A stretch of DNA of 64,000 bases from Monosporascus cannonballus (Eukaryota; Ascomycota; Sordariomycetes; Xylariales): assembly GCA_004154925.1 (NCBI GenBank), contig QJNS01000007.1, forward strand, positions 310,001-374,000, in the 5' to 3' direction. Shown one piece after another: positions 23,728 through 36,387 of this stretch. Under the pieces are notes generated by a model. That model had not been told where the DNA came from, ran no database searches, and was given only the letters and a program-made list of their open reading frames with translations. Numbering within the stretch: the first letter of the stretch is position 1; every line of letters starts with the position of its first letter. The position numbers and the translations under genes were made by a program.

Positions 23728-25011
23728 GTTGTTTAGCGTTAGGGGGCATTTGAGGCGAGGAGACCTTACAACGGGCTGGTACCGCGGTAGTATAGCAACG
23801 GACAGGCTGGCACTTAAGGAGAAGACACTTAGACACAAACGCATGCAGATGGATAGATGTGAATTCGTTGCAGAGCGGGCGGGACTACGGATCTTTTGAA
23901 CTTCTGGCATATGAATAGAGGGGAATCTCTACGGGGCCGGCAGAGACTCGGACTTAGGGGATTTTACAGGCATTGATCCTATACGACCAAAGAAACAGTC
24001 GGAGCAGGCGTGGGTCGCACGAGGTAAGCGGCCCCAATAGCAAAGGGAAGAAGCATGTAATTGGGACGAAACAATCGGATCTACATCGAAAGGGTGAGAG
24101 CGATGGTCTCCTGTTAAGGAAGGCTGGGGCTGTCTTTGTTTCCGACGGCAAGCCCGTGCCTGGCGTGGTTTCGAGTTGGGAGACACTGTGTACCTAGGTA
24201 AAATGGGAATAATCGGACAGTGCAATTGACAGAGGAATGGCCAGAACGCTCGCGACGGTCTGTTCCATATACCTACCTAGGGCCAAATGTGTAACTAGGT
24301 ACCTATGTAGGTATATGTCGGCCCGTTCCTAGTAGGTGCGAGGTGCTGAAACCCCCCTATGACTGCTCCGTACCAGGTATCTGTATGTAGGTAAATGTGT
24401 ACCTAGGTACCTGTGGGTGTACATTAGTAACTCCGGAGAGCTTAAGGACAGGTGCAGAGCAGCAGGTTTTGATTATCGTATGTACCAGGTATAAATAACG
24501 TCACAGTTGGCTGGCGCGGGGTGCGCCCATTCCAATGACTTCTGCCCCTCATCCTTGTCACGACTTACCGTTTTATCCGTCCTTCTACGATACTAACGCG
24601 ACTAATACACCCCGAAGCTTTCCATACTACCTATCTTCTCTACCGAGCCCTTGAGAGATTAGCTATTTTGTCTTTCCTTCCCTAACTCCTGACAAGATTA
24701 TTGTTTCGCTTTCCAAACGTATCTGTGAATTAAGCCTACCAACCCCTGAGTATTAGCCCGCCCTTGAGTGCTTTCAGCGGAAAAAGGGAAAAAGAGGTAA
24801 ACCGCTCTCCCATGCATCTCATCCCTCCTAGACCCTCACGATAGCCGTTGTACCAGCTCCCCTTTCTGACAACACTGCCTGCCCTGTTCTTATATCAGCG
24901 ATTTCCGGTTCCGCCCATATGTACCTCATGCTGTAGCTATTTAATTCACTGGCTTACTCGACATAGACTTGAGCTGTTTCGTCCGACTTGACTCCATCCA
25001 ATTCTCGCAAG
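23728..25011 (+). other. Intergenic region between kinase and isomerase genes
   Basis: Holds the kinase 3' UTR and the isomerase promoter. Short open stretches at 23,929-24,225 on both strands have no recognisable product. At 24,250-24,420 there is a cluster of CCTAGG/ACCTAGGTACC motifs (separate entry). A pyrimidine-rich tract at about 24,600-24,720 lies upstream of the isomerase. Confidence 0.6.
24190..24425. repeat. Clustered CTAGGTACCTA palindromic motifs
   Basis: The motif TACCTAGGTA and variants (CCTACCTAGG, ACTAGGTACC, ATGTAGGTA, ACCTAGGTACC) occurs at least six times in about 230 bp, in both orientations, making imperfect palindromes. Such clusters are common in intergenic DNA of Sordariomycetes. 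Function unknown; a regulatory or replication role is possible but not shown. Confidence 0.55.
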
Positions 25012-26828
<1,817 letters not shown>

Positions 26829-28541
26829 AGGTGCGAGTCCTCGCCCCTTCGGGCTGACGGAAGGGCAAGGCTATGAATTTCTATGGTACGCTTGATGACG
26901 AATTGGACGAAGTATGCTAAAAGTAGCAGAGGGGTTCGTTTCTCTGCTGTGAGCAGTCGAATATGAAACATAGTACATGAATTGAGCCGGCTCTGTCCTT
27001 TACTAAAGCTATCAAAGGGATATTGGTCGTAACAGGACTCTGAACTGCGGTTGCAGAGTTGTGTATATTATTTATGCGGTGCTGCTGTTTTTCTTCACCA
27101 CTTGCGGGTAAACGGTATTTGCGAATTCTATATCAGCCTAAAACCGCATAGTCGGTACTGAGTGGACAGTCGGAGCGCAACTTAGACTTCGCTGACCAGA
27201 ACCCATTCCCCTCATGCCACGAGCTACCTGTGCCCTGTTCGTCGGCCATGATAGGAGAACAATATACAGCTAAGCCGCTAGGAGTGCCCTGCACAGATCC
27301 CTGCCTATATATACAAGAACTCTTAACACAATCTGGCGACGTCTTTCCCTTATCCCCCGTGAGAGCGCCCGCCGGCACGTGTTGGAGCGAGCACCACTAG
27401 GCTCACTGTGCACATAATCGCCCACTTGACTCTACTTTCCCATCCTTTGCCCGAAGAGACCAAGCTTTGGACGGTGGTATAAATGCTTCAGGAGACAGCT
27501 TGACGTAACTAAATGCCTGAATCTCTACGAATTCGGCGTCGAACCGCGTCCGGTCGTCCATTCTACTTGGTCGCAGTCACGTTCTCCCTATCTCGGAAGC
27601 GATGCCCCAAAAAAGCGGGCCCGCGACGGTGCAGAGATCGCCTGATCATGCACTGCGGATTAACACGCCTACGGCCTCTATGCCATTCATTCTGGATCAA
27701 CAGGAGGCCGACATTAGGATCTCGCGAGACATTTAAGCAGGTAAATTAAAGGAAGTTGAAAGTTAGGTGGCCGCTGCTCAGGGAAAAGATGGTATATTTT
27801 CCTGACTGCGAAGTAGTCGAGACTGCATTCTAACAGCGGCAAAAGGTTGTTGTAACCGAGTCCAGTTGAATCTGACTGCGGTAATGATATGTCTTTTCGA
27901 ATTCGGGTATCAGTTTCTGAGGATAGGGACACATATCTTATTATTAGCTGTCGTGTTATTCTGGGCGTCGTAGGGCTACGGTAGGCCAACTCCCCATACA
28001 TACGCTCATACATACGTAACGAACGATGTCATTAAGGGCTTCTGTATAATTAATATCTCAGTTGCACATACTCCGTTAAGCCAACTATGAACGAAAGCAG
28101 AGCATACAGCTCCTCTTTGGTCCTTCTTCTTCCACAAAGTTCAATGTGCTGCTCATTTTTTTAACTGAAAATTAGAAGGCCAGGAAAGGTTAAAAAAAGG
28201 GAAAGAAAAAGAAAAAGAGCCAAATCCGCTGTTACCCCCGCTTCCAACCGCTCCACCCCCACACCAGAATAGAACTTTCCCTCGCAAATAATATGTCAAT
28301 CCACCTGAGGTATGTCTTGACGGGTGCCTGACCCCCTGCCGACCCGCAACCGATGGGACGATGAGAGCCGGCGATGCGGCTCGGTTGCTGGGGAGGGTCT
28401 AAATGCCAAGACATGGGGTGTCTAAAGGCTACATAGTAATGTAGTCCCGACTCCGCCCTCTTGATTTCTTTTCATTTTCCCTTTTCCCATATGCCGGTAG
28501 CTCGGTCTCATGTCTTTGACTCGACTGGTAAGGCGGCAACA
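26829..28541 (+). other. Intergenic region upstream of the C69 peptidase gene
   Basis: 1.7 kb of normal-composition DNA. No gene was recognised: open stretches at 27,133-27,378, 27,513-27,749 and 27,714-28,013 are short, lack recognisable motifs and do not splice together convincingly. A purine tract lies at about 28,190-28,220 and a pyrimidine tract at 28,461-28,490 just before the peptidase start. It holds the isomerase 3' UTR and the peptidase promoter. Confidence 0.55.
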
Positions 28542-30128
28542 ATGGCCTTACGTCGACTAATAATCACGGTCGTGGCGCTCCGCTACCCATGCCCTACTAC
28601 CGCAAGCTATGCATTCTACGTCGGCTCCTCGCTTACGGAGAGTGGAAGCGTGATGGTCGGCGGGACCGGGGAAGAAGTCTCGTCACACTGGCTGCAGCTC
28701 TTCCCGGCTGCTGACCATCCGCCCAACGCGACCATCACCGTGGGCGTGACGCCCGACGCCTCCCTGCCGGGAGAGCTGATCACCATCCCCCAGGCACCCC
28801 ATACGTTTCGTTACCTTAGCATGGAGTACAGCGATTTTGAGGGATTCCCCGCCCCGCTAACGAACGGCGGAGTCAACAAGCGCGGCGTCGCCGTGCGCGA
28901 CGTATGGGCGAGCAACCGCGACGAGCTGTATTACATGACGCCGAACCCACAGATCGGGCCGCAATACAGCGACCTCACGCGCCTGGTGCTGGAACGCGCA
29001 AGGACAGCCCGCGAGGGCGTCGAGATTATTGGCGATTTGATCGCCCAGTACGGGTACGCCACGTACGGCGGCAACTCTCACCTTATCGTTGACGCGGAAG
29101 AAGGGTGGGTGGTCTGGGAGTTCGCAGGCGGGCAGAAGCTCTGGGCCGCCGAAAGGCTTGGGGACGACGAGGTCCGCGTCCTGTATCCGGGCTATATCGA
29201 AGACTTCCCGGTCGACTTTTCGGACTCCGAGGACTACATGGGCGCCCCTCACCTCGTCGACTTTGCCGTCGAGCAGGGCTGGTGGAACCCGGATTCCGGG
29301 GAGCCCTTCAACATCTTCAACGTCTACGGCGTTCAGGGCGAGGATTACAAGGCCCGCGATGGGGGGTTCAAATACATGTCGCAGGCGGCCCTCGAAAACG
29401 CAACCCTTGCCCGCGCGCCCGTCAGCGAGGACGACCTCAGGGCGTTGGTGCGGGACCCGCGCATCGCAGATGACGAGGCGGGGTATGGTCAGGTCGTTAG
29501 TCTTCATTCCGATATGGACCCGGACACGATCCGGATCTGGGTCGCTCCTACGGGCTCCGTCGCCGCGCCCTTCGTGCCGTGGTGGCTTGGTGTGACGTCG
29601 GTCCTCCCAGAATTTGGGCCGCACCGCTACCTGACTACGGGCGCATCGAGCAGCTTCCTGAACTCCAACTTCCAGATGCAGGAGGCCTCCATTTTCGCGG
29701 GGCGCATTTTCAAACGCATCCTGTACTACATGTGCAGCGCGCCGGACACCTTCCTGCCCGTAGTGACTGACATGCTGACGGGCTTCGAGGCGCAGTCTCG
29801 GGATGATCTGGACTGGGTTGAGAAGGGTGCGCACGCCCTCATCGAGAAGGGCGACAGGGATGCAGCGAAGAGCCTCCTAACGCATTATTCCAATACACGG
29901 GCTACTAAGGCGCGGGAGGTTGGCAAGACGATTGCCGATGCGTTGGATGGCTACATTAAATTAACGGGTCAGTGGGCAAACCCCAACGGCACACAGATCA
30001 ACGATGCTGGCGAGGGTGCCGAGACTGTTAACTGCCTGGTCGGCTTCGACCCTGATCAGCCTGCCGAGAAACAAATGGCCCGGTCGAGACGTAGGAGAAT
30101 ACGATGGCTACAGGATAGTGAATTATAA
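28542..30128 (+). CDS. Family C69 (dipeptidase A-like) Ntn-hydrolase homologue, nucleophile Cys absent
   Basis: An intron-less frame of 528 residues. The start at 28542 (MALRRL) is preferred over an in-frame ATG at 28491 because it yields a signal peptide (hydrophobic residues about 6-13). The mature part AFYVGSSLTESG...GGTGEE, the segment FRYLSMEYSDFEGFPAPLTN and the GYATYGGNSHLI core are those of peptidase family C69 (PepD-like Ntn hydrolases). In that family the nucleophile is a Cys at the processed amino terminus, usually in a C-T-x-x-Y/L-V/A-G context. Here the aligned residues are Ser-Tyr (Ser22), codons AGC TAT. The rest of the domain shows no frameshift. It may be a Ser-nucleophile variant, inactive, or a sequence error. 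Probably secreted or vacuolar. It is the last gene before the repeat at 30415. Confidence 0.85.
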   Translation: MALRRLIITVVALRYPCPTTASYAFYVGSSLTESGSVMVGGTGEEVSSHWLQLFPAADHPPNATITVGVTPDASLPGELITIPQAPHTFRYLSMEYSDFEGFPAPLTNGGVNKRGVAVRDVWASNRDELYYMTPNPQIGPQYSDLTRLVLERARTAREGVEIIGDLIAQYGYATYGGNSHLIVDAEEGWVVWEFAGGQKLWAAERLGDDEVRVLYPGYIEDFPVDFSDSEDYMGAPHLVDFAVEQGWWNPDSGEPFNIFNVYGVQGEDYKARDGGFKYMSQAALENATLARAPVSEDDLRALVRDPRIADDEAGYGQVVSLHSDMDPDTIRIWVAPTGSVAAPFVPWWLGVTSVLPEFGPHRYLTTGASSSFLNSNFQMQEASIFAGRIFKRILYYMCSAPDTFLPVVTDMLTGFEAQSRDDLDWVEKGAHALIEKGDRDAAKSLLTHYSNTRATKAREVGKTIADALDGYIKLTGQWANPNGTQINDAGEGAETVNCLVGFDPDQPAEKQMARSRRRRIRWLQDSEL

Positions 30129-30414
30129 AGGGCGCGAAGACGAAAGCCTTATGTACGATGAGAAATCATGATTAGAATTTCAGACCCATCGGTAGGAATT
30201 GCATAAACACGTTATTATGGGTGCGCTGTGACTCAAATACACAATACCTACCTCCCTGAGCACCCAATGGATAGCGACTGCACAGGCCGACATCACGAGC
30301 TATATCAAGCATGAAGCTTCCGGCGATAAAGTAATGTTTACGTGTGACTACTGATCATGACGTCTTGCTTGTGGTGCGGATAAGCCAAGGAGTAGGGGAC
30401 ATACTGTGAGACCC
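30129..30414 (+). other. 3' flank of the peptidase gene
   Basis: Normal-composition DNA without a gene; it ends at the repeat that marks the edge of the gene island. Confidence 0.5.
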
Positions 30415-30620
30415 TGACATCACACGCAGAAGCATATAACTGAAGAAGTGTATTAAAGGTTGCCTGACCTCTAGAAGGTCTTTTATAGAAGGTGAAGGTG
30501 GTGAACCCTTCTTAAATACAGATAAAAAACAGTGGTAGCCAAGAGATAAGAATACCGGAGTGGCGGAAACTATTTCAACTAGTCGGTTAGCTAACTAAGC
30601 CATAGCGCTGCTAGGTTCAA
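30415..30620. repeat. 206-bp repeat, TGTGAGACCC family (copy 1)
   Basis: Begins TGTGAGACCCTGACATCACA. It matches 36007-36387 (after removing its 155-bp insertion) and, less closely, 55564-55804. The match ends at GGTTCAA (30620); the expected last bases are missing or altered. It is unmutated, while DNA to its right is strongly RIP-altered from about 30,640. At 30502-30506 it holds TGAAC, the empty target of the 150-bp element found in copy 2. Confidence 0.7.
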
Positions 30621-33600
30621 TATACCCCCCAAGCTGTTAGGAATTAATAGCTAAAGCTTTTATAACTTTGAAAAACTTCCCAAAAAGGAAATACCGTAAT
30701 GGTTAGTTTTAAAACAGAAATAGAAATAAAAAGTTGAGGAAATACGTTATAAAACATTTTGTTAGAAAATTAACTTAATATCCCAATATTTAAAGTGGTT
30801 TAAGTTTCGAAAATAAAAGAGAAATAACGAAAATAAATATTTAAAAGGAAACGAGAGTAGTAACTTTTTGTTGCTATGTAACATTAGAAATATATTACTA
30901 TCTTTTAAGTCTTTTTTAGCCTTAAATTAACGTCTTGAAAATTTAGTAATTTAACGAATTTTTAATGTTGTTAAAGTTTTAAGAGCTTAATAAGTTTATC
31001 TGTTATTATAACGTTAATAGGCGTTTATTTAATTTTTATTTTTTGGGGTTATATAGATTTCGTAAAGCTAGTAATTATGAACGTTAGCGAATTTTAATTT
31101 CGTAATTAACTGTCTTATTTATTTATTATTTATCTAGATAATTATGTTTTCGTATAATTTTAACTTAATAACTTTAAATAATTTTAATATGAAAAAGATT
31201 TTTTTAACGATTTAAAAAAAGTTAATAACTTAGTTTTCGTATTTAAAGTAATAATTATATTTTGGTTATTAGTCTTTTATACGATAACGTTATCGAAAAG
31301 TAATAATACGAATTTTTTAAAAGCTTTTCCAGTTAAAGTTATTAACGAATAAAACGTTATTCGTATATAAAAACGATCGTATATTAGGATTTTCGTTTTT
31401 TTCGAATTCTAGAATTAGAGTACGTATAAAATAAGGGTAAAATTTAATTTCGTTAATTACGTTGAAATAGGTAAAATTGGAGGTTTTTTATAATAACGCA
31501 ATAAATAAAAAGTAATTTTAGTTAAATTCGGCCGAATAACTGTAATTCCGTACAATAAGGTTTCGATTTTGTCGAATTATAATTTCTTTAACGTTATTAA
31601 CGTTTTACTTTAATATTTTTTAAAATCTTTTTATTTAAGAACTTTAAAGTGACGTTTTTTAAGTTTTAATAATTTAAAACGTATGTATAGTTTTTTTTAA
31701 AATAAGTATTCTATAATAATTATAGTTTCTTCATTATGCGGTTTTACAATATATATATTTTAAAGAATTATTATAAATTTTTAAAATCGTTAATATAAAA
31801 GCGTTATATTTATTTCGTAAGAAATTTGTAACGCGTATTATATTGCAAATTTTATATATTATAGCCTTATCGTTAACGTAAAAAAATAACGTTAATTATC
31901 TCTTAATTATAATATAAAAATGATTTAAAATGGAGTTTAATTTTAATTCCTTTAATTTTATCGTTAAGTTTCGTTATTACAGAAATACTAATTTCTTTCT
32001 GTCGTACAAACCTTTCCGAAATTTTAAATAAAAAGCCGGGCGTACAAATCTCTATAAAAAACGCATGTATATTAATTTATTAAGATTATTATACAGGACT
32101 ACGTTAACGACATTAAGCTAACGAAACTTAATACAAAATCGGACGACAATAATTATAAATATATAGAAAACTCTTTTTATTAACATAAATACGTAAGTAT
32201 TAAAGTTTTTATAAGACTAAAAGTTATGGTAAATTATAAATTTGAGTTTAAACTTTTAAAAAATATCGTATTTATTAAATTTATATAAAAATATTTATCT
32301 TAACAGAAAAATACCGTTAAGACTTACATTTTTAATCTCTGTTGTAATAGGATAATAATAATTAATTCCTTTAACTAATATATTTAATTTTATCTTTTTA
32401 TTTAATTATCTTTCAGATCTTATCGCATTTATATTATATAAATCTTTATCAATTTGTAAGGATAATAGACAGATTAACGCGATATAAGCAATTATATTTA
32501 ATTATAATCAAAAAATAACGTTCAAAACGATTAAATACGTATAGAGTTTTCCGAATTTTAATTTGTAATTAAACTTAATTAAGAATAACTTTTTTCTTTT
32601 GTTTTTTATTCCGAATCTAAAGATAATTCATTAATTTAAAAAGTTTAACTTCGTACGGCGTTACTGTAATTAAAAATATTTAGTAATACATTTTGAATTT
32701 TATCTCGCAGTAACATGTTAAATTATTAATAAATTAGATTTTGAAAGATTAAAATGATTTCTGGTATGAGCAAATAATACTATTTAACTTTACGTTTCGA
32801 ATTATCCGTTTATTAAAGATACGATTGGAGATTTTCTTTTCGAAATTATTATTAATTATCGAATTAAGAGAATTTTTATTAAATACGAATTCTAAATTTT
32901 ATTAATTTTTTTAACCTTTTATAAACTCTTTTAATTAAGAACGTTTATAAATATTATAATAATATCGTTAATAGTTTCTTTACGTTCGTTTTGCTTTGCC
33001 GAATTATCTATTTTTGAACGATACTTATATTTAAAAGATTATTCCTAAAGGTAATTTTAAATATCCTTCGGAAACTTATAGCTGCAAATAAAATAAGGAG
33101 ATTATCGATCTGGTTGTTTAATTCCGTAATTTCGAACGAAAATTCTTTTCGTTCGCCTTAATAAACTTTTGTTATATTAAAGATAATATCCTTAATAATA
33201 ATAATACGTTATTAGAAAAAGATTTATATCCGATATACTTTATTAATTACGGATTTTATACGGTGCACGATATACACCTTAGGATTTATTCTTTATGCTT
33301 TTTATAATTTGCTCAATAATTTTCGCAAATATATAGACTTTTAATCTAAAAAGTATGATATTTATTACGTTTGTTTTTAAACGTTTTTTCGGAAATAGGT
33401 ATTTTATTTTTTTAAAATAATTATTCGTTAAAAACCTGGATAAGGATTTTTTAAATTGAAGCGTGGATAGGTATACCAATAACTATATATATAATTATTT
33501 TTATTATTTCTAGTTATAAGTTAAAAAGACAATTATTATTAATAATTAATTAACGCATTTTGATAATAATTACGCCTCTAGCGTATTTCTAAATATCGGC

Positions 33601-36006
33601 AGATTTCTTAATATATAGGAGGCGAAAATTTATATGTAATATCTGTATTAAGATATTATTTTTAAGATTTATTTCCGAAGAAGATTTCGCCGCGTAATAT
33701 AATTGTTTTAATTTGAAAATAAAATTGCTTTTTAATAAAGATTATTAAATTTATTAAAACAATAAAGGAATATTTTTTCGCATTAAGTTATAATTAATTT
33801 TAAATCTAATAATTAGAAAATAATAATTAACGTTTTCGTACCCCCGTTAGAAACGTTATTAAATTCGAAAAAATTAATATATATCGTATTAAAAGTTTTA
33901 TTTTCCTTACTTAATTATCGTCGTAGTATCTTTTTCCGCGCTTTAACGATTTAATAATTTTAATATTAAATTATTAAAAGTAATCAAATTTTCATATTTG
34001 TAATTACTTATATAATTTTTTAAGGGCTTATAAATCTAAGTAAATAATTTTCCATATTATATTATAACATTTTTAAGGGCTTTACAAAAACCAGAAGTTA
34101 TTATTATAAAGTTTTTGTTATAAGATTTTTTTGAGAAATAGAAATTTCTGAATTAAGAGTTTCGAAACGAAATTCCCGATTTCGCTTTCGAAAATAACTT
34201 GTTTTTTTATGGTATTTTCGTTTTTTAAAAGGGTACTAATAAGCACTTCTTTAATTATTATTAAAATTATTAAAATAATATCGTTTTGATTCTTTTTCGA
34301 CGTTACTTTAACGTTATATATAATCAGTTAATATTTGATCTAATCAATTTTAATTATTTTCGTATTTAACACCTTAAAATATGCGACATTAAGTTCCTAA
34401 TTCTAATAAATTCTAGCTTACTAAAAAAATTCGATACCAAATTAAGTTGGTCTATATTTTAAAGATATATAAATAACTATTTAAAAATATTAAACCTTTT
34501 TAACAATATAATCAATATAATCCTTCGTATATTTTTTATATAATATCGAAATACTTCCTTTTATATTTAAAAGATATAAATAAAGGAAATTAACTTTTTA
34601 ATTTTTAATCTAAAAATAGAAACAGGAATTTAACAACGTAAATCTTTTGAAGTTATATCCGATAATAATATTATTAATTTATAGGCCTGATAAAACTTTT
34701 AAAGAAAAGTATTAAAACTAATTAAACGGTTTATAGTTTATATTTGTTTTTAAAAAACATTTAATTTCTTAGTCATGCTTAAAAAGGCATTTAAAATATA
34801 TTTATTTAAATCTTTTTTTCTTAATTTTAAAAATTTCATTTTACTTAACAAATTTAATATTTTCGTTAATATTAAAATAATAATTAAATTTTTTATAATA
34901 GCATTTTGGCGTAATGCGGTTATTATTATTATTATCATTATTATTTCGATTACTATTGTTCCGATTATTTAAACCTATACTCGTTTAATTAGGAATTTCT
35001 TTATTTAAGATAATGTTAAATATTTTCCGCAATAATTATTTTACGGTAACGTCTTAAGGTTTTCGCAGCCTTATATAGTTTTGGAACTGTTTTACCAACT
35101 TTTATACGGGTAATAACTTAATACGATCTTTGTTTTCGAATATAACTTTTTTATTTCAGCCATTTAAATAATAAAAAAATCGAGTAATTAATCGGTATTA
35201 ATCTTTAAGAAATTAAGATGGCTATAATAATCTATAACGGTTAATATTTGAAGCTTTGCGGTCGTAATACGTATTTATTAATATTTAAACAATTAAATAT
35301 TTATCTAGATTTTATTAACTTTTAACGTTTGCGTATATCGAACGTTAATCTTACAAATTGTATATTATTATTTGATTTCAACATATTTTTTTTTAAAAAA
35401 AATACTGAACTTTTTTCGAAACGTAGCTTTTTTTAATATATTTAATAATAATTAAAATAAACGAATTAATTTAAAAACGTATTAATTTTAACGAATATCG
35501 TTTTTAAACAATATATAAAGATTATTTTTTTAATATATTTCTTTCGGACCTATTCGAATTTCGCACAATTTAGGTTATTTAAAGCATATTTGTTAATTAT
35601 TTTATTTTAGAAATAATAAGGCTTAGAAAAAACTGATATCGTTAATAAAGATAATATTTATGTTACGTTAAGATTAATATATACCCATAATATGCCAGCT
35701 TTCGTATTAATGTAAAATTCGAAAATATTATATTTTTTAAATGTTTATTGCTAAGTAAATATTTAAAAGCGCGTTTTAAAAAAACTCGTTAAAATTTGTT
35801 ACTTAACTAATTATATTTTTAAAATAATATAAAAAATGACCGGATTAAAATAATTGAAAATATGATGATTAATCGATAAGCATGTTTAGTAACGGAATAA
35901 TAAATATATCGCAAAAACGATAACGAAATTCCGAATAACTTTAACAAAACGTATATAACAAATATATCAAAACGCGGCTAAAAAAAATGCGGATCGGGCT
36001 TATAAC
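30621..36006. other. RIP-degraded block, possibly internal part of an LTR element
   Basis: 5.4 kb of AT-rich, stop-filled DNA between two direct copies of the TGTGAGACCC repeat. This layout and the sharp RIP borders at both repeats suggest an LTR retrotransposon with about 226-bp LTRs. However, the outer flanks (CATAC on the left, GCAGG on the right) are not a target duplication, and no reverse transcriptase or integrase motif was identified with confidence. The minus strand near 33,430-33,480 reads G-I-P and I-L at reverse-transcriptase-like spacing, too weak to rely on. No intact gene. Confidence 0.4.
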
Positions 36007-36387
36007 TGTAAAACCCTAATATTATACACAGAAGCATATAACTAAAGAAAAAATGTATTAAAAGTTGCCTGGCCTCTAGAAGGCCTTTTATAAAAGGTAA
36101 AGGTGGTAAACTGTTACGGCACTAGCAAAGCGGCGTATTTAAGCCGCCGTTTCGCTATATGTACGCAAGCGCTACGCGCTTGCTTGATAGCTCTCTTCTT
36201 TCTTCCTCGTGCAACAACAGAATATCTTCCAGAAACCCAAGAGACGTACAGCGCCGTGACATAAACCCTTCTTAAATACAGATAAAAAACAGTGGTAGCC
36301 AAGAGATAAGAATACCGGAGTAGCCGAAACTATTTCCACTAGTCGGTTAGCTAACCAAGCCATGGCGCTGCTAGGTTCAACACTACA
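36007..36387. repeat. TGTGAGACCC-family repeat (copy 2) with nested 150-bp element
   Basis: Starts TGTAAAACCC (RIP form of TGTGAGACCC) and ends CAACACTACA, directly against permease coding sequence. Without the nested insertion it is 226 bp. Its left half is RIP-altered and its right half is not, so the mutation border falls inside it. Confidence 0.7.
36112..36261. mobile_element. 150-bp element with TAAAC duplication (copy 2)
   Basis: Begins TGTTACGGCAC and ends GCGCCGTGACA. It is flanked by TAAAC at 36107-36111 and 36262-36266, a perfect 5-bp target duplication. The related repeat at 30415 has the uninterrupted target (TGAAC at 30502-30506), so insertion is shown by a filled/empty pair. 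It is almost identical to 3374-3523. Non-coding. Confidence 0.92.

Noticed and set aside
28857..29834. 325-codon minus-strand frame, and 122- and 168-codon plus-strand frames in other phases
   Set aside because: All overlap the C69 coding sequence, which has clear family similarity; they are shadows.
30540..30625. tRNA-like A and B boxes in the TGTGAGACCC repeat
   Set aside because: GGTTCAA and a TGGCGG-like word are at suitable spacing, but no cloverleaf forms and the diverged copy at 55564 lacks them.
33279..33479. Possible LINE reverse transcriptase on the minus strand
   Set aside because: A G-I-P...I-L spacing resembles the LINE motif, but flanking motifs (including an aspartate pair) were not found, and the block may instead be an LTR element.
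34775..34972. 65- and 62-codon hydrophobic frames on both strands
   Set aside because: Ile/Phe/Lys-rich reading of AT-rich RIP-altered DNA; no start context or motif.
30415..36387. Target duplication for a full-length LTR element here
   Set aside because: The outer flanks CATAC and GCAGG do not match, so full-length status was left open.
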